Shown here: positions 52,240 through 60,854 of the stretch, piece after piece
Position numbering within the stretch: the stretch's first letter is position 1
Layout of the letters: each line of letters begins with the position of its first letter
NCBI RefSeq assembly: GCF_900091725.1
Contig: NZ_FMBW01000071.1
Location: 546,970 to 610,969 of the forward strand
Length of the DNA: 64,000 bases
Direction: 5' to 3'
Origin: Streptomyces sp. DvalAA-43
GTDB lineage: Bacteria; Actinomycetota; Actinomycetes; Streptomycetales; Streptomycetaceae
Made by a program: the position numbers and the translations under genes
Notes under the pieces: generated by a model
Database searches by the model: none
What the model saw: only the letters and a program-made list of their open reading frames with translations
Told to the model about the DNA's origin: nothing

Positions 52240-53103
52240 TCAGAGGCGTCCCAGCTGCGAAAGAACCTGTTTCGGGCGGTTCGTGATGATTGCCTCGACG
52301 CCCAGATCGACGCAGAGTTCGACGTCCTCCGGTTCGTTCACCGTCCAGACGTGCACGCGGTGCCCCGCTCGGTGCAGTCGCTCGATGTAACCGGGGTGGT
52401 TGCGTACGATCCGCATCCCCGGACCCGCGATCCGCGCCCCGGCCGGCAGCCGCCCGTCGCGCAGCCGCGGCGAGACGAACTGCATCAGGTACACGGTGGG
52501 CAGGGCGGGGGCCGCGGCCTGGACGCGGTGCAGCGAGCGCGCCGAGAAGCTCATGATGCGCACCGGCGAGGGGCCGTCGGCCGGCGGGGCGTCGAGCTCG
52601 AACTGTTTCAGCAGCTGCAGCAGCCTCTCCTCGACCTGGCCCGCCCAGCGGGTGGGGTGCTTGGTCTCGACGGCCAGCTGGAGCGGACGCCCGGCGGCCC
52701 GGGTCTCGACGACGAGTTCGAGCAGTCGTTCCAGGGTGAGTACGGAGGTGAGCTCGCCCGGCACCGGATCCCAGTCCGGGGACTCCGACTCCTCGCGGTT
52801 CCGCTCCTTTCGGTTCCTCTCCTCGCGGTCCTTCCAGGAGCCGAAGTCGAGGGCGGCGAGTTCGGAGAGCTCCAGGGCGGATACGGCGCCGCGGCCGTTG
52901 GAGGTGCGGTTCACCCGGCGGTCGTGCACGCACACCAGGTGGCCGTCGGCGGTGAGCCGTACGTCGCACTCCAGGGCGTCGGCGCCGTCCTCGATGGCCT
53001 TTCGGTACGCGGCCAGGGTGTGCTCGGGGGCGTCGTCGGACGAGCCCCGGTGCGCGATGACCTGGATGGGGTGGTGCGTGGATTGCCGGCGTGCGTGGGT
53101 CAC
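52240..53103 (-). CDS. Glycerophosphodiester phosphodiesterase
   Basis: 287 residues, GDPD-family TIM barrel that cleaves glycerophosphodiesters to glycerol-3-phosphate and an alcohol. The catalytic HRGSSDDAPEHT (His-Arg and Glu), ECDVRLTADG (Glu, Asp) and VHDRRVNR (second His) are all present. A short charged insertion KDREERNRKERNREESE is at about 90-107. No signal peptide, so it is probably cytoplasmic. GTG start at 53103. Confidence 0.92.
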   Translation of the reverse strand: MTHARRQSTHHPIQVIAHRGSSDDAPEHTLAAYRKAIEDGADALECDVRLTADGHLVCVHDRRVNRTSNGRGAVSALELSELAALDFGSWKDREERNRKERNREESESPDWDPVPGELTSVLTLERLLELVVETRAAGRPLQLAVETKHPTRWAGQVEERLLQLLKQFELDAPPADGPSPVRIMSFSARSLHRVQAAAPALPTVYLMQFVSPRLRDGRLPAGARIAGPGMRIVRNHPGYIERLHRAGHRVHVWTVNEPEDVELCVDLGVEAIITNRPKQVLSQLGRL

Positions 53104-53345
53104 CCCGTCATCGTGTCATCGAGCGGCGGCCCCCGGGCGCACGCTGCGCGGCGGATGCGGGCACCCCGCGCCGCTGCTGCGGTGCGTCTTGCACCGGAGG
53201 ATCGTTTTGCCCGATGTAAAGATTGGTGTGCGGATGCACAGGTCCTGCTTACAGTGGCCTGACGTGCCTTGGGAAAAGCTGGGACCTGACACGTACACAG
53301 CGGATCTCTTGCCGAAATTGATGTGGAACCGAGGAGTAAAGAGCT

Positions 53346-54824
53346 GTGAGCACAGAGAACGAGGGCAACGAGGGCACTGCGGCCGAGGCCGTTCCGTCCG
53401 TACCTCCCGTGCCGGCCGATGCTCCTCAGGGGTCACCCGGGAGCACGCCCGCGCCCGCGCCTGCCCCGGAGGGGGAGCCGGCCACCGCCACCACACCCAT
53501 GGCTTCCGTCCCGCCAACGCCTGCCCACGCGCCGCACACACCCCAGACACCTCACGCGCCCCAGACACCCCACGCGCCCCAGTCGGCTGCCGAGGCCAAC
53601 TGGCCGCCCCCGCCGCCGCCCGCCGTGCCGGCGTACGCCTCCCACGGTGCGGACGGTGGCGGTCCCGTCTGGGGCGCCCCGTCCCAGCCGTACGCCCCCG
53701 AAGGCCCGCGCAAGCGGGGCATGGGCGGCCTGGTCGCGGCGGTCGCGGTCGCGGCGCTGGTCGCCGGCGGCATCGGCGGCGCCTTCGGCTACTGGGCGGC
53801 CGACCGCAACGGCTCCTCCGGCTCGACCACGGTCTCGGCGTCGGCCAACCAGCAGGACCTCAAGCGCGACCCCGGTACGGTCGCGGGCGTGGCGGCCAAG
53901 GCGCTGCCCAGCGTGGTCACGATCGACGCGCAGGGCGGTGACGGCGAGGGCGGTACGGGCACCGGCTTCGTGTACGACAAGGAGGGCCACATCCTCACGA
54001 ACAACCACGTGGTGGCCTCCGCGGCGGACAGCGGCCAGCTGACGGCCACGTTCTCCAACGGCAAGAAGTACGGCGCCGAGGTCGTCGGCCGGGCGCAGGG
54101 CTACGACGTCGCCGTCCTGAAGCTGAAGAACCCGCCGTCGGGGCTCACCCCGCTGGCCCTCGGCAATTCGGACCAGGTCGCGGTCGGCGATTCCACGATC
54201 GCGATCGGCGCCCCGTTCGGCCTGTCCAACACGGTCACCACGGGCATCATCAGCGCCAAGAACCGCCCGGTCGCCTCCGGTGACGGCTCCGGCGGCAGCA
54301 ACTCGTACATGAGCGCGCTGCAGACCGACGCCTCGATCAACCCGGGCAACTCCGGCGGCCCGCTGCTCGACGCGCGCGGCGCGGTCATCGGTATCAACTC
54401 CGCCATCCAGTCGACCGGCAGCAGCGTCGGCCAGACGCAGGCGGGCTCCATCGGCCTCGGCTTCGCGATCCCGATCAACCAGGCGACCAACGTCGCCCAG
54501 CAGCTGATCAAGACCGGCAAGCCGGTCTACCCGGTGATCGGCGCCACGGTCACCATGGACGAGAAGACCGGCGGCGCGGTCATCTCCGACCAGGGCGCGG
54601 GCGGTACGCCGGCCGTGTCGAAGGACGGCCCCGCGGACCGGGCCGGGCTCAAGGCGGGCGACGTCATCACGAAGTTCAACGACACCGTGATCGACAGCGG
54701 CCCGACGCTGATCGGCGAGATCTGGACCCACAAGCCCGGCGACCGGGTGACGCTGACCTACCAGCGCGACGGCCGGACGGCAACGGCCCAGGTCACCCTC
54801 GGCGAGCGCAACGGCGACAGCTGA
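53346..54824 (+). CDS. HtrA/DegP-type membrane-anchored serine protease with PDZ domain
   Basis: 492 residues. Disordered Pro/Ala-rich cytoplasmic N-terminus (1-120), one membrane helix (about 123-148), trypsin-like domain (about 175-375) and PDZ domain (about 385-485). The catalytic triad is readable: His in ILTNNHVVAS, Asp in YDVAVLKL, Ser in INPGNSGGPLLD. Extracytoplasmic protein quality control or signalling is likely. GTG 53346, with GAGGAGTAAAG upstream. A strong terminator follows. Confidence 0.95.
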   Translation: MSTENEGNEGTAAEAVPSVPPVPADAPQGSPGSTPAPAPAPEGEPATATTPMASVPPTPAHAPHTPQTPHAPQTPHAPQSAAEANWPPPPPPAVPAYASHGADGGGPVWGAPSQPYAPEGPRKRGMGGLVAAVAVAALVAGGIGGAFGYWAADRNGSSGSTTVSASANQQDLKRDPGTVAGVAAKALPSVVTIDAQGGDGEGGTGTGFVYDKEGHILTNNHVVASAADSGQLTATFSNGKKYGAEVVGRAQGYDVAVLKLKNPPSGLTPLALGNSDQVAVGDSTIAIGAPFGLSNTVTTGIISAKNRPVASGDGSGGSNSYMSALQTDASINPGNSGGPLLDARGAVIGINSAIQSTGSSVGQTQAGSIGLGFAIPINQATNVAQQLIKTGKPVYPVIGATVTMDEKTGGAVISDQGAGGTPAVSKDGPADRAGLKAGDVITKFNDTVIDSGPTLIGEIWTHKPGDRVTLTYQRDGRTATAQVTLGERNGDS

Positions 54825-54841
54825 CCATCCCGGCAGCACGC

Positions 54842-54877
54842 GAGCGAAGGACCCCGCACCCGCGGGGCCCTTCGCTC
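54842..54877 (+). terminator. htrA terminator hairpin
   Basis: GAGCGAAGG-A-CCCCGC (54842-54857) pairs with GCGGGG-C-CCTTCGCTC (54862-54877), with a 4-nt loop and one internal mismatch. It starts 18 bp after the stop. Confidence 0.85.
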
Positions 54878-55012
54878 ACCCGCGGGCCGCATCCGATGCA
54901 CCACCCGTCCACAGGCCCGAGTTGCGCCGGGGAGGGCGCCCGACCGGGATGGCCCGGCGGAACCAATCAGCCGGTACGCTGTAGGCGCTCCGTCACAGGT
55001 GGACGGGGCAGG

Positions 55013-55099
55013 GGTGGGTTGCCCGAGCGGCCTAAGGGAACGGTCTTGAAAACCGTCGTGGCAGCGATGTCACCGTGGGTTCAAATCCCACACCCACCG
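55013..55099 (+). tRNA. tRNA-Ser (anticodon TGA)
   Basis: Acceptor GGTGGGT pairs with ACCCACC, discriminator G at 55099. The anticodon loop CTTGAAA contains TGA (55047-55049). Long variable arm, T-loop GTTCAAAT. CCA is not encoded. It serves as the integration site for the element on its right. Confidence 0.97.
55047..55099 (+). other. Probable attL of the integrated element (tRNA 3' half)
   Basis: Tyrosine integrases of actinomycete elements usually recombine within the 3' half of a tRNA gene, from the anticodon loop to the end, restoring the tRNA. The integrase gene lies 145 bp to the right, pointing at this tRNA, the classic layout. The duplicate (attR) would be beyond the window, so the core cannot be delimited. 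An 11-bp direct repeat GCAGGTCAGAG at 55102-55112 and 55118-55128 could be integrase arm sites. Confidence 0.5.
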
Positions 55100-55123
55100 C
55101 CGCAGGTCAGAGAAGCAGCAGGT

Positions 55124-55160
55124 CAGAGGGCGGGCCCCGAGTTCCGGGGCCCGCCCTCTG
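55124..55160. terminator. 16-bp perfect hairpin between tRNA-Ser and integrase
   Basis: CAGAGGGCGGGCCCCG (55124-55139), loop AGTTC, exact reverse complement (55145-55160). It can end the tRNA transcript from the left and the integrase transcript from the right. It may be host- or element-derived, depending on where the att core ends. Confidence 0.85.
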
Positions 55161-55243
55161 TGTTCACCCTGTCTCACCCTGACTCGCGTATATCCCGGTC
55201 CTGACCAGTGCGTATGGGCCATGCGTGGGCCAGGATCGGGGAC

Positions 55244-56629
55244 TCATCCGCCGTTGAGTCCTTGCTCGATGAGGGTGTTCGCACGGTCTTGCTGCCCTCG
55301 GAGGATCTTGGCGTAGAACCGGAAGAGGACGGTGAGGCTGTGTCCCGCCCGGCGGGCGACCTCCACCGGGTCCACTCCGGAATTGATCCACAGGGAGACC
55401 CCCGCGTGGCGGAGGGAGTACGGCACGTCTGCGAGCGGCGTCTTCGCCTCCTTCGCTGACAGGGCCTTGAGGCGGGCGGCGTCCCAGAGAGCGCAATACT
55501 CCGTGGACCTGACGCGTCCCCCCTCCGCGGCTCGGAAGAGCCGACCATCGTCCGCTACCCCGTACCGCTCCTTGTGTTCCCGAAGCATCGCGGTGAGGAC
55601 CGGCGGGATCGGTACCGGGCGGGTGGCATTCCGTGCCCGCCGCTTCAGGCCCCGGTCGTCGTACGACTTCCCGTCGTCCGTCCAGCCGGACCCGACCTCG
55701 GGACGGCTCCCGGCAAGGACCAGCTCGCCCCACCCTGAGGTCGGCAGTGCGCAGTCCTCCTCACGCAGGGCCGCGATTTCCGAGGGGCGCATGGCGGCGT
55801 AGTAGAGGCACCCGAAGAACGCCCCCAGATGCTCGCCCCGCGCGCTGAGCTGGCGTACGGCGTCGATGAGGACTGCGGCCTGCCCCGGGTTGGGCACGTA
55901 CCGGAAGTCGACTTCGTCGTCCCGCTCCGGGGTTGTCCAGTCGACGGTGCCTAGTGGGTTGGCGGGGAGGATCGTGCGCTCGACGGCGTATCGCAGCACA
56001 TTGCTCAGCACCATGCGCTTCCGGGCTACCGTGTTGTCGGCCGCAGACTTTCCGTTCAGCTTCTTGGAGATGGCGTCCAGGGCGGCGCGCAGCCGGTCCG
56101 ATCGGGCCACTTCGGTCATCTTGTACGTGTGCTCAGCGATCCAGGCGAGTGCCTCGACAACATCGGCCGGTGGCTCCTCGACCTGGTGCCGCAGGTGCAG
56201 AGTGCCCTCTGCATCCCGTACGGCGCGGAAGGCCCACGAATAGAGCGCCTTCCGCAGCACGGCGGCCTTCGGGGCGCCGCGCGAGCTGGAGGCGAAGACC
56301 GGCGTGACGTTGGCCAACGTCTCGGCGATGCTTGCGCGGTGCTTGGCCGCCGCCTTCGGCCATTTCATGAGCACGTACGCGGTGGCGTGCTCATACCAGG
56401 TGGGCGTGGTCAACGCCTCAAGCTCGGAGACCGGGAGCCCGGTCTCCTCGTCGAACTGCTCCCGCTTGCGCAGCGCATCCATCAACTGGGATTGACGCCC
56501 TTCGGCCTGCGTCTTGAGCTTGAAGCTCTTAGAGTGCGAGCGCTCGCCGACCCGCCATCGCAGTTCGAAAGGCTTCGGGCGGTTCTTGCGCTGCCGGATG
56601 GACCAGAAGTCCACGTCGTACGTGAGCAT
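55244..56629 (-). CDS. int: Tyrosine-type site-specific integrase of the AICE
   Basis: 461 residues. N-terminal arm-binding and SAM-like core-binding region (about 1-230) and C-terminal catalytic domain, with Arg in AAMRPSEIAAL (R281), SLRHAG (R407, H408 region), GHSLTV (H430) and nucleophile Tyr in LFRFYAKIL (Y439). It integrates and excises the element at tRNA-Ser. It lies 60 bp downstream of the excisionase gene, probably co-transcribed. Confidence 0.95.
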   Translation of the reverse strand: MLTYDVDFWSIRQRKNRPKPFELRWRVGERSHSKSFKLKTQAEGRQSQLMDALRKREQFDEETGLPVSELEALTTPTWYEHATAYVLMKWPKAAAKHRASIAETLANVTPVFASSSRGAPKAAVLRKALYSWAFRAVRDAEGTLHLRHQVEEPPADVVEALAWIAEHTYKMTEVARSDRLRAALDAISKKLNGKSAADNTVARKRMVLSNVLRYAVERTILPANPLGTVDWTTPERDDEVDFRYVPNPGQAAVLIDAVRQLSARGEHLGAFFGCLYYAAMRPSEIAALREEDCALPTSGWGELVLAGSRPEVGSGWTDDGKSYDDRGLKRRARNATRPVPIPPVLTAMLREHKERYGVADDGRLFRAAEGGRVRSTEYCALWDAARLKALSAKEAKTPLADVPYSLRHAGVSLWINSGVDPVEVARRAGHSLTVLFRFYAKILRGQQDRANTLIEQGLNGG

Positions 56630-56689
56630 GGCTCTCCAGGAATGAGAGAGGGCCCACCGAACGGCGGGCCCTCTTGAAGCGGGGGTGGA

Positions 56690-56878
56690 TCAGGCGGCGG
56701 TCTGCTCGTACTGGCTCAGCCAGGCATCCAGGTCGGCACGGCGGACGCGGATCTGCTTGTTGGGCAGCTTGATGAGTTTTGGGGCGAGGCCGCGGGCGCG
56801 CATCCGGTAGAAGGCGGCGCGGCTCATGCCGAGTTCGGCGAGGACTTCGGGGAGCTTGAGCATCTGGGGGCGTGCCAT
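56690..56878 (-). CDS. xis: Excisionase / helix-turn-helix protein (Xis)
   Basis: A 62-residue basic HTH protein of the MerR/AlpA-like excisionase type (LPEVLAELGMSRAAFYRMRARG, given here only in part, followed by the RVRRADLDAWL wing). Small size and position before int mark it as the recombination direction factor. A palindrome-rich region lies directly upstream. Confidence 0.88.
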   Translation of the reverse strand: MARPQMLKLPEVLAELGMSRAAFYRMRARGLAPKLIKLPNKQIRVRRADLDAWLSQYEQTAA

Positions 56879-56934
56879 GGTGCGCCTCCTCTATGAAGCG
56901 GCGGGGCTGCGGGCGGGTTGGAGGCACATTGCCG

Positions 56935-57001
56935 TGAGTCGCGACTCAACCGACTCAGAGGCGGTGCGAGGGGGGTGTTGAGTCGTTTGAGTCACGACTC
57001 A
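56935..57001. promoter_or_regulatory. TGAGTCG/CGACTCA operator cluster upstream of xis-int
   Basis: Five exact copies of the 7-mer TGAGTCG (either strand) plus one 6/7 copy: 56935-56941, 56942-56948 (together a perfect 14-bp palindrome TGAGTCGCGACTCA), 56951-56957, 56979-56985, 56988-56994 (imperfect) and 56995-57001. They fill the promoter gap before xis and run over the stop codon of the replication gene. They may bind an element repressor/activator, Xis, or the replication protein. Confidence 0.75.
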
Positions 57002-58401
57002 GGCAAATGTGGGTCGGACCCGGTGGGGGTGATCCCGTAGTACGTGGCGACCTGCCGGCCGTAGGCGTCGCGGGGGCGGGCGCGGTGCAGTTGCGGGACG
57101 ACGGAGAGCAGGTTGCGGCCGAATAGCTGCTTGGAACCGATGGCCTTGACGCCGTTGTCCTCGGCCCATTCGCGCCAGATGTCCCACAGGGTGTCCACGG
57201 GGACTTCGCAGTTGGGCCCGACCGCGCAGCGTTCTCGGACGAATGCGCTGGTGGGTGAGGCGGTGTCCTGCATGGTCGTGACCGCTTCGCGGCTGGAGGC
57301 CGGTTCGGTGATCCGGCCGGTGCGTTGCAGGCGGGCGAGTCCGTCGAGGGCCCAGTTGAGGATGCCGGGCATCTCGGCGGCAAGCTTGTCGGTGAGGCTG
57401 GTGTCTTCCTTACCGAGCCAGGAGACGGTCATGTTCAGCACGACGAAGCGCCGGGCGATGACCCCGGAGGAGTCGCCGAAGTGCGGCAGTTCGTTGGTCA
57501 GGACCATCAGCCGGGTCGGGAGCTTCCCGGTCCACGGCTGCCGGTACTTGCGGTCGATGTCGATGGTGTCCTCACCCGAGATGGTGAGGAGCCGTTCGAC
57601 GACCTGGCCGCCGTCCTTGCCGGACAGCCGTGCGTCGGAGATGACCGCGAGGGGCTTGCCGACCAGCGTGGACAGCCCGAAGTTCGAGCCGAGTCCGGCG
57701 AGCGTGGGGCCTGCCAGGTTCTCACGGCCGACCAGCTCCTTGAGGACGCGGGCGATGGTTCCCTTGCCGGAGCGGGAGGGGCCTTTGACCAGCAGGATCT
57801 TCTGCTGGTCGGTGCGGCCGGACAGGACGTAGCCGAACCACTCCTGGAGCGCGTTGACCGCCTCGGGATCATCGGGCCAGATCTGTTGCAGGAACGCCTC
57901 CCACGCGGGGGCACTCGCGTCGGGGTCGTAGGTGAACGGGACGGAGACGAGATTGAAGAACCCCGGTCCGTGCGGCAACAGCTCCCGGTCCCGGATGCGG
58001 AGCAGTCCGTTCTCGCACGCCACGATCGGACTCCCGTCGTGACGGCCGTGCTCGTGGTCGATCCACGACGGCGCGTCGACATCCGTGGGCAGAAGCGCGA
58101 TCGCGCCCAAGGCATCGAGCAGATTGCTGATCTTCTGCTTCGTCGGGGCCCAGTCACTGACCTCGGGCAGGCCGTCCTTGCCCACCCCCGCGCTGAACGT
58201 GGCGTGCTCCAGACGCTTGTAGAGGTCGGCGCGGATCTGCTGCTCGTCCAGCTCCCGCCAGCTCGTGCCGGTCCACCGCATCCAGGAGCCGCGCCACCGC
58301 CGGAGACGCAGGTATCCGTCAGCGGTCTGCCAGTCGGGCAGGAGCCGCCGGGCGACGGCGAGCGGGTTCGACGGTGAGGGCAGTTCTTCCGTGCCGGTCA
58401 T
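56992..58401 (-). CDS. D5/phage-type primase-helicase (replication initiator) of the AICE
   Basis: 469 residues. An N-terminal D5_N-like domain is followed by a superfamily 3 AAA+ helicase: Walker A VKGPSRSGKGT (around 205), Walker B/sensor region KPLAVISDARLSG, and MVLTNELPHFGDSSGVIARRF. A C-terminal winged-helix-like region follows. With the adjacent prim-pol it should drive element replication after excision. ATG 58401 overlaps the previous stop by 4 nt. Confidence 0.88.
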   Translation of the reverse strand: MTGTEELPSPSNPLAVARRLLPDWQTADGYLRLRRWRGSWMRWTGTSWRELDEQQIRADLYKRLEHATFSAGVGKDGLPEVSDWAPTKQKISNLLDALGAIALLPTDVDAPSWIDHEHGRHDGSPIVACENGLLRIRDRELLPHGPGFFNLVSVPFTYDPDASAPAWEAFLQQIWPDDPEAVNALQEWFGYVLSGRTDQQKILLVKGPSRSGKGTIARVLKELVGRENLAGPTLAGLGSNFGLSTLVGKPLAVISDARLSGKDGGQVVERLLTISGEDTIDIDRKYRQPWTGKLPTRLMVLTNELPHFGDSSGVIARRFVVLNMTVSWLGKEDTSLTDKLAAEMPGILNWALDGLARLQRTGRITEPASSREAVTTMQDTASPTSAFVRERCAVGPNCEVPVDTLWDIWREWAEDNGVKAIGSKQLFGRNLLSVVPQLHRARPRDAYGRQVATYYGITPTGSDPHLPES

Positions 58402-58721
58402 GCGGCGGTCCTCCCTTCGGTCTGGATCGTGCGCGAGGTGCCGTGGGGGCAGTGCCCGACGCGTACACGGTCGGCCAGTTCGGTGACGGCACGGCGGCCC
58501 CGGACCTGCTCGTGGTACCCGCAGGCGCACAGCCAGTCGGCCACCGGGAATCCGCCCCGCTCCAGCCCCCGGACGTGGAGACCGGGGCCGATGCCGAGCA
58601 CGGTGACCATGTGCGGCTCAGGGCGAACAGCAGTAAGGACGCCCTGACGGGCGGCGATTCCCGCGCCCTCTGCGGCCCGTGGCGGGGCATGTCGGGCGGC
58701 GCGCGGGCCGTGGGCGGTCAT
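58398..58721 (-). CDS. Small AICE protein with a CxC...H/C zinc-like motif
   Basis: 107 residues; starts MTAHGPRAARHAPPRAAEGA. The C-terminal half holds CACGYHEQ and VRVGHCPHGT, possible zinc ligands. It overlaps the prim-pol stop (ATGA) and the helicase start (ATGA), so it is coupled to both and may be part of the replication complex. I do not recognise a family. Confidence 0.7.
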   Translation of the reverse strand: MTAHGPRAARHAPPRAAEGAGIAARQGVLTAVRPEPHMVTVLGIGPGLHVRGLERGGFPVADWLCACGYHEQVRGRRAVTELADRVRVGHCPHGTSRTIQTEGRTAA

Positions 58722-59614
58722 GAGACCCGGCCCAGGGCTGTCGGCCCGTAGAGGCCATTGGCCACGGCGCGGGCGGCGTAGGCCTCGGGGACGCCGACGG
58801 AGACGGCCGCAGCGATGATCTGCTGGCCCATGGCGTCCAGGCCACACGGTCCGGGACACACGGTGTGCTGCTTGGCCAGGAAAGATGCGACACCGTACGC
58901 CTGTGATCCGGCGCCGGATTCGGTCCGGGCGCGGACCATGGCCACGCCTCGGTCCAGGCCGGTACGCACGTAGCGCCCGGTGTGCCGGCATCCGGTGGCC
59001 ACCGTCGCATCCCATGCTGCGGACCGGTTGAGGGAAGAGACCATCTCTCCCCGGGCGGGGGTGGTCTCTTCCCTGCCGATCAGGGCGCGGACGACGTCCG
59101 GCAGACGGGTCATGGTGCCGGTGCCGGGGCCGAGCCACCGGGCGTACTGCATCAGGGATTTGATGTCGACGCCGGTGCGCACGTTGTTCGCGGACCGCAT
59201 CGAGCCCCGGTAGATCCAGTGCTCTCCACGCGTGGTGGGCACGGTCCGGGTGGAGGGCAGCGACTTGCGGGCCCAGGCCAGCGCGGCGGCGTTGTCGAGG
59301 TCGACAACGGTCACCCCGGCTCCGCCGGGGCAGTAGGCTACCGCCCCCGCCCGCTTCCAAGCGCTCCCCCAAACGGGTGACGCTACGACGGCGGGGTCGG
59401 TGGTGGCTGCGGCCCAGCCATGGCACGGTCGCGGGCACTGGCAGGGGCCCGCGGTCTTCATGTTCGGGCGCCCACCGCACATGTTTCCCGTGCAGGCGGG
59501 GCAGTTGCCGACCGGGCGCTTACCCGCCCGCAACGGCAACACGGGCACACCGGCCGCCGCCAGTTCGAGGGCAGAGGCGAGGTGGTCTCGCTGGATGTCA
59601 TTGGCATGGGTCAT
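58718..59614 (-). CDS. Prim-pol (bifunctional primase/polymerase) of the AICE
   Basis: 298 residues. The prim-pol domain (about 10-180) shows LPLRAGKRPVGNCPACTGN near the N-terminus, catalytic acidic pair in VTVVDLDN, and the zinc-like cluster CxCPRPCHGW. It makes primers and extends DNA for element replication with the downstream helicase. Separate prim-pol and D5 proteins replace the single fused protein of other AICEs. ATG 59614 has GGAG 9 nt upstream. Confidence 0.85.
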   Translation of the reverse strand: MTHANDIQRDHLASALELAAAGVPVLPLRAGKRPVGNCPACTGNMCGGRPNMKTAGPCQCPRPCHGWAAATTDPAVVASPVWGSAWKRAGAVAYCPGGAGVTVVDLDNAAALAWARKSLPSTRTVPTTRGEHWIYRGSMRSANNVRTGVDIKSLMQYARWLGPGTGTMTRLPDVVRALIGREETTPARGEMVSSLNRSAAWDATVATGCRHTGRYVRTGLDRGVAMVRARTESGAGSQAYGVASFLAKQHTVCPGPCGLDAMGQQIIAAAVSVGVPEAYAARAVANGLYGPTALGRVS

Positions 59615-59697
59615 GCTGGGTGTCTCCAGTTCTGTAGAAGTGCTGGCAGGCGAGGGCGGCCCCGGACTTTGGCGAGACGGGGGCCGCCCTTGGGCTG

Positions 59698-60168
59698 TCA
59701 GAAAGGCGGTTCGTTGGTGGCCAACGGGTCGGCGGCCGGGCGGTTGCGGCGCAGCCAGCGGGGCCGGTGCGGGAGGCGGAACAGGGTCCAGCAGCACTCC
59801 TCGTCCCAGCAGTCGCAGGGCTCCCACTCGGTGCTCGCGTACTCGCCGGTCTCGTAGTCGCCGTAGTCGTGGTTGTGTCCGCCTTCGCCCTGGCAGGCGG
59901 GGCAGTTGGGGTGGGGGGTGTCGGTGAGGATCAGCGCGGGCCGGGGCCAGGTGGCGCGCCGGATACGGAGCCGGACGGACTCTTCCGGCTGGGCACCGTG
60001 GCGGGTGTGGTCGGTGGCGAGGGTGGTGAGGTCACGCGCTTCGTCGGGGGTGACGCAGCGGTAGCGGATGTGGACGGTGCAGCCGGGGTGGGGGCAGCGC
60101 ACGGTGCGCGTGCCGGTCATGAGGGCGACGGCGGCGTCGCTGAGGCGGTCGAGGAGCTTGGGCTGCAC
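59698..60168 (-). CDS. Cys-rich AICE protein, function unknown
   Basis: 156 residues. Cysteines occur in pairs: RCPHPGCTVHIRYRC near the N-terminus (two CxxxxC-type knuckles), PNCPACQGEGGHNHD (CxxC with Gly/His as in DnaJ knuckles), and EPCDCWDEECCW. Several zinc sites are likely. It lies between the small membrane gene and prim-pol. GTG start at 60168 with GAAGGGACC upstream. Confidence 0.7.
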   Translation of the reverse strand: MQPKLLDRLSDAAVALMTGTRTVRCPHPGCTVHIRYRCVTPDEARDLTTLATDHTRHGAQPEESVRLRIRRATWPRPALILTDTPHPNCPACQGEGGHNHDYGDYETGEYASTEWEPCDCWDEECCWTLFRLPHRPRWLRRNRPAADPLATNEPPF

Positions 60169-60214
60169 GGATGGTCCCTTCGGGGTCAGTAGCGGGAGTG
60201 CTCGGATCGGTTGT

Positions 60215-60292
60215 TCAGGAGTCCTTGGGTTCCTGGGGGCGGCGGTTGAGGTCGCTGCTGGCGGGCTCGTACTTCTTCGCGGGGCGGATCAC
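60215..60292 (-). CDS. 25-residue peptide overlapping the membrane-protein gene
   Basis: A GTG-started frame (VIRPAKKYEPASSDLNRRPQ, then EPKDS) overlaps the stop of the preceding gene by 4 nt (GTGA) and has GGAGG 5 nt before its start. The coupling and ribosome site fit a translated mini-gene, but length alone gives no family evidence. Confidence 0.4.
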   Translation of the reverse strand: MIRPAKKYEPASSDLNRRPQEPKDS

Positions 60293-60780
60293 TGGGCCTC
60301 CTGCTGGTTGGTGGTCTTGGCCCACACGCCGCGGGTGGTGGTGTGGGTGGTGCGCTGGTCCTGGTGGATGGGGCCGGTGTAGTGGTGGTGGTGCTCGGTG
60401 TGCGCGTCGGCCTTGGCGCGGGCGGCGGAGCGCAGGAGGGATCCGGCGGCGAGGACCAGGGCGACGGGTCCGGCCGCGCCCGTGGCGAGGGTGACCGGGT
60501 CGACCTGGCCGAGTGTGTAGAGCACGAGGGAGGTAGCACCGCCGACTGACAGGGCGGCGACGCTGCCGGTGAGCATCAGGGCGCTGGCGTCCGTGGCCTT
60601 TTGGCTCATGGGCGGGCGTCCGGGCTGGGCGATGGGGGGTGTCGGCCCGTACGAGGGCAGCGGGGAGTCGTCGCGGTGCGACGTCGGTGTGTATGCCTCG
60701 TCGATGAGCTGGCGGGCGCGGAGGTCTGCTTCGGCGGAGCTGAGCTGGCTGCTGGCCGGGGGCTGGTCGGGTCGGTTCAC
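60289..60780 (-). CDS. Small AICE membrane protein (spread/transfer type)
   Basis: 163 residues. A Pro-rich N-terminus (1-60), two hydrophobic segments (about 67-88, LMLTGSVAALSVGGATSL, and 93-115) and a His/Thr-rich C-terminal tail (HTEHHHHYTG). Proteins of this size with two helices near tra are often spread (Spd) proteins in Streptomyces plasmids. GTG 60780, GGAG 10 nt upstream. Confidence 0.7.
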   Translation of the reverse strand: MNRPDQPPASSQLSSAEADLRARQLIDEAYTPTSHRDDSPLPSYGPTPPIAQPGRPPMSQKATDASALMLTGSVAALSVGGATSLVLYTLGQVDPVTLATGAAGPVALVLAAGSLLRSAARAKADAHTEHHHHYTGPIHQDQRTTHTTTRGVWAKTTNQQEAQ

Positions 60781-60854
60781 GGGGGTACTCCTCCCGGGCG
60801 GGCCGGGGGCCCGGCGTCGGGCGTGACGGCGGGCCCCCGGTCAGGGGGTCGGGT

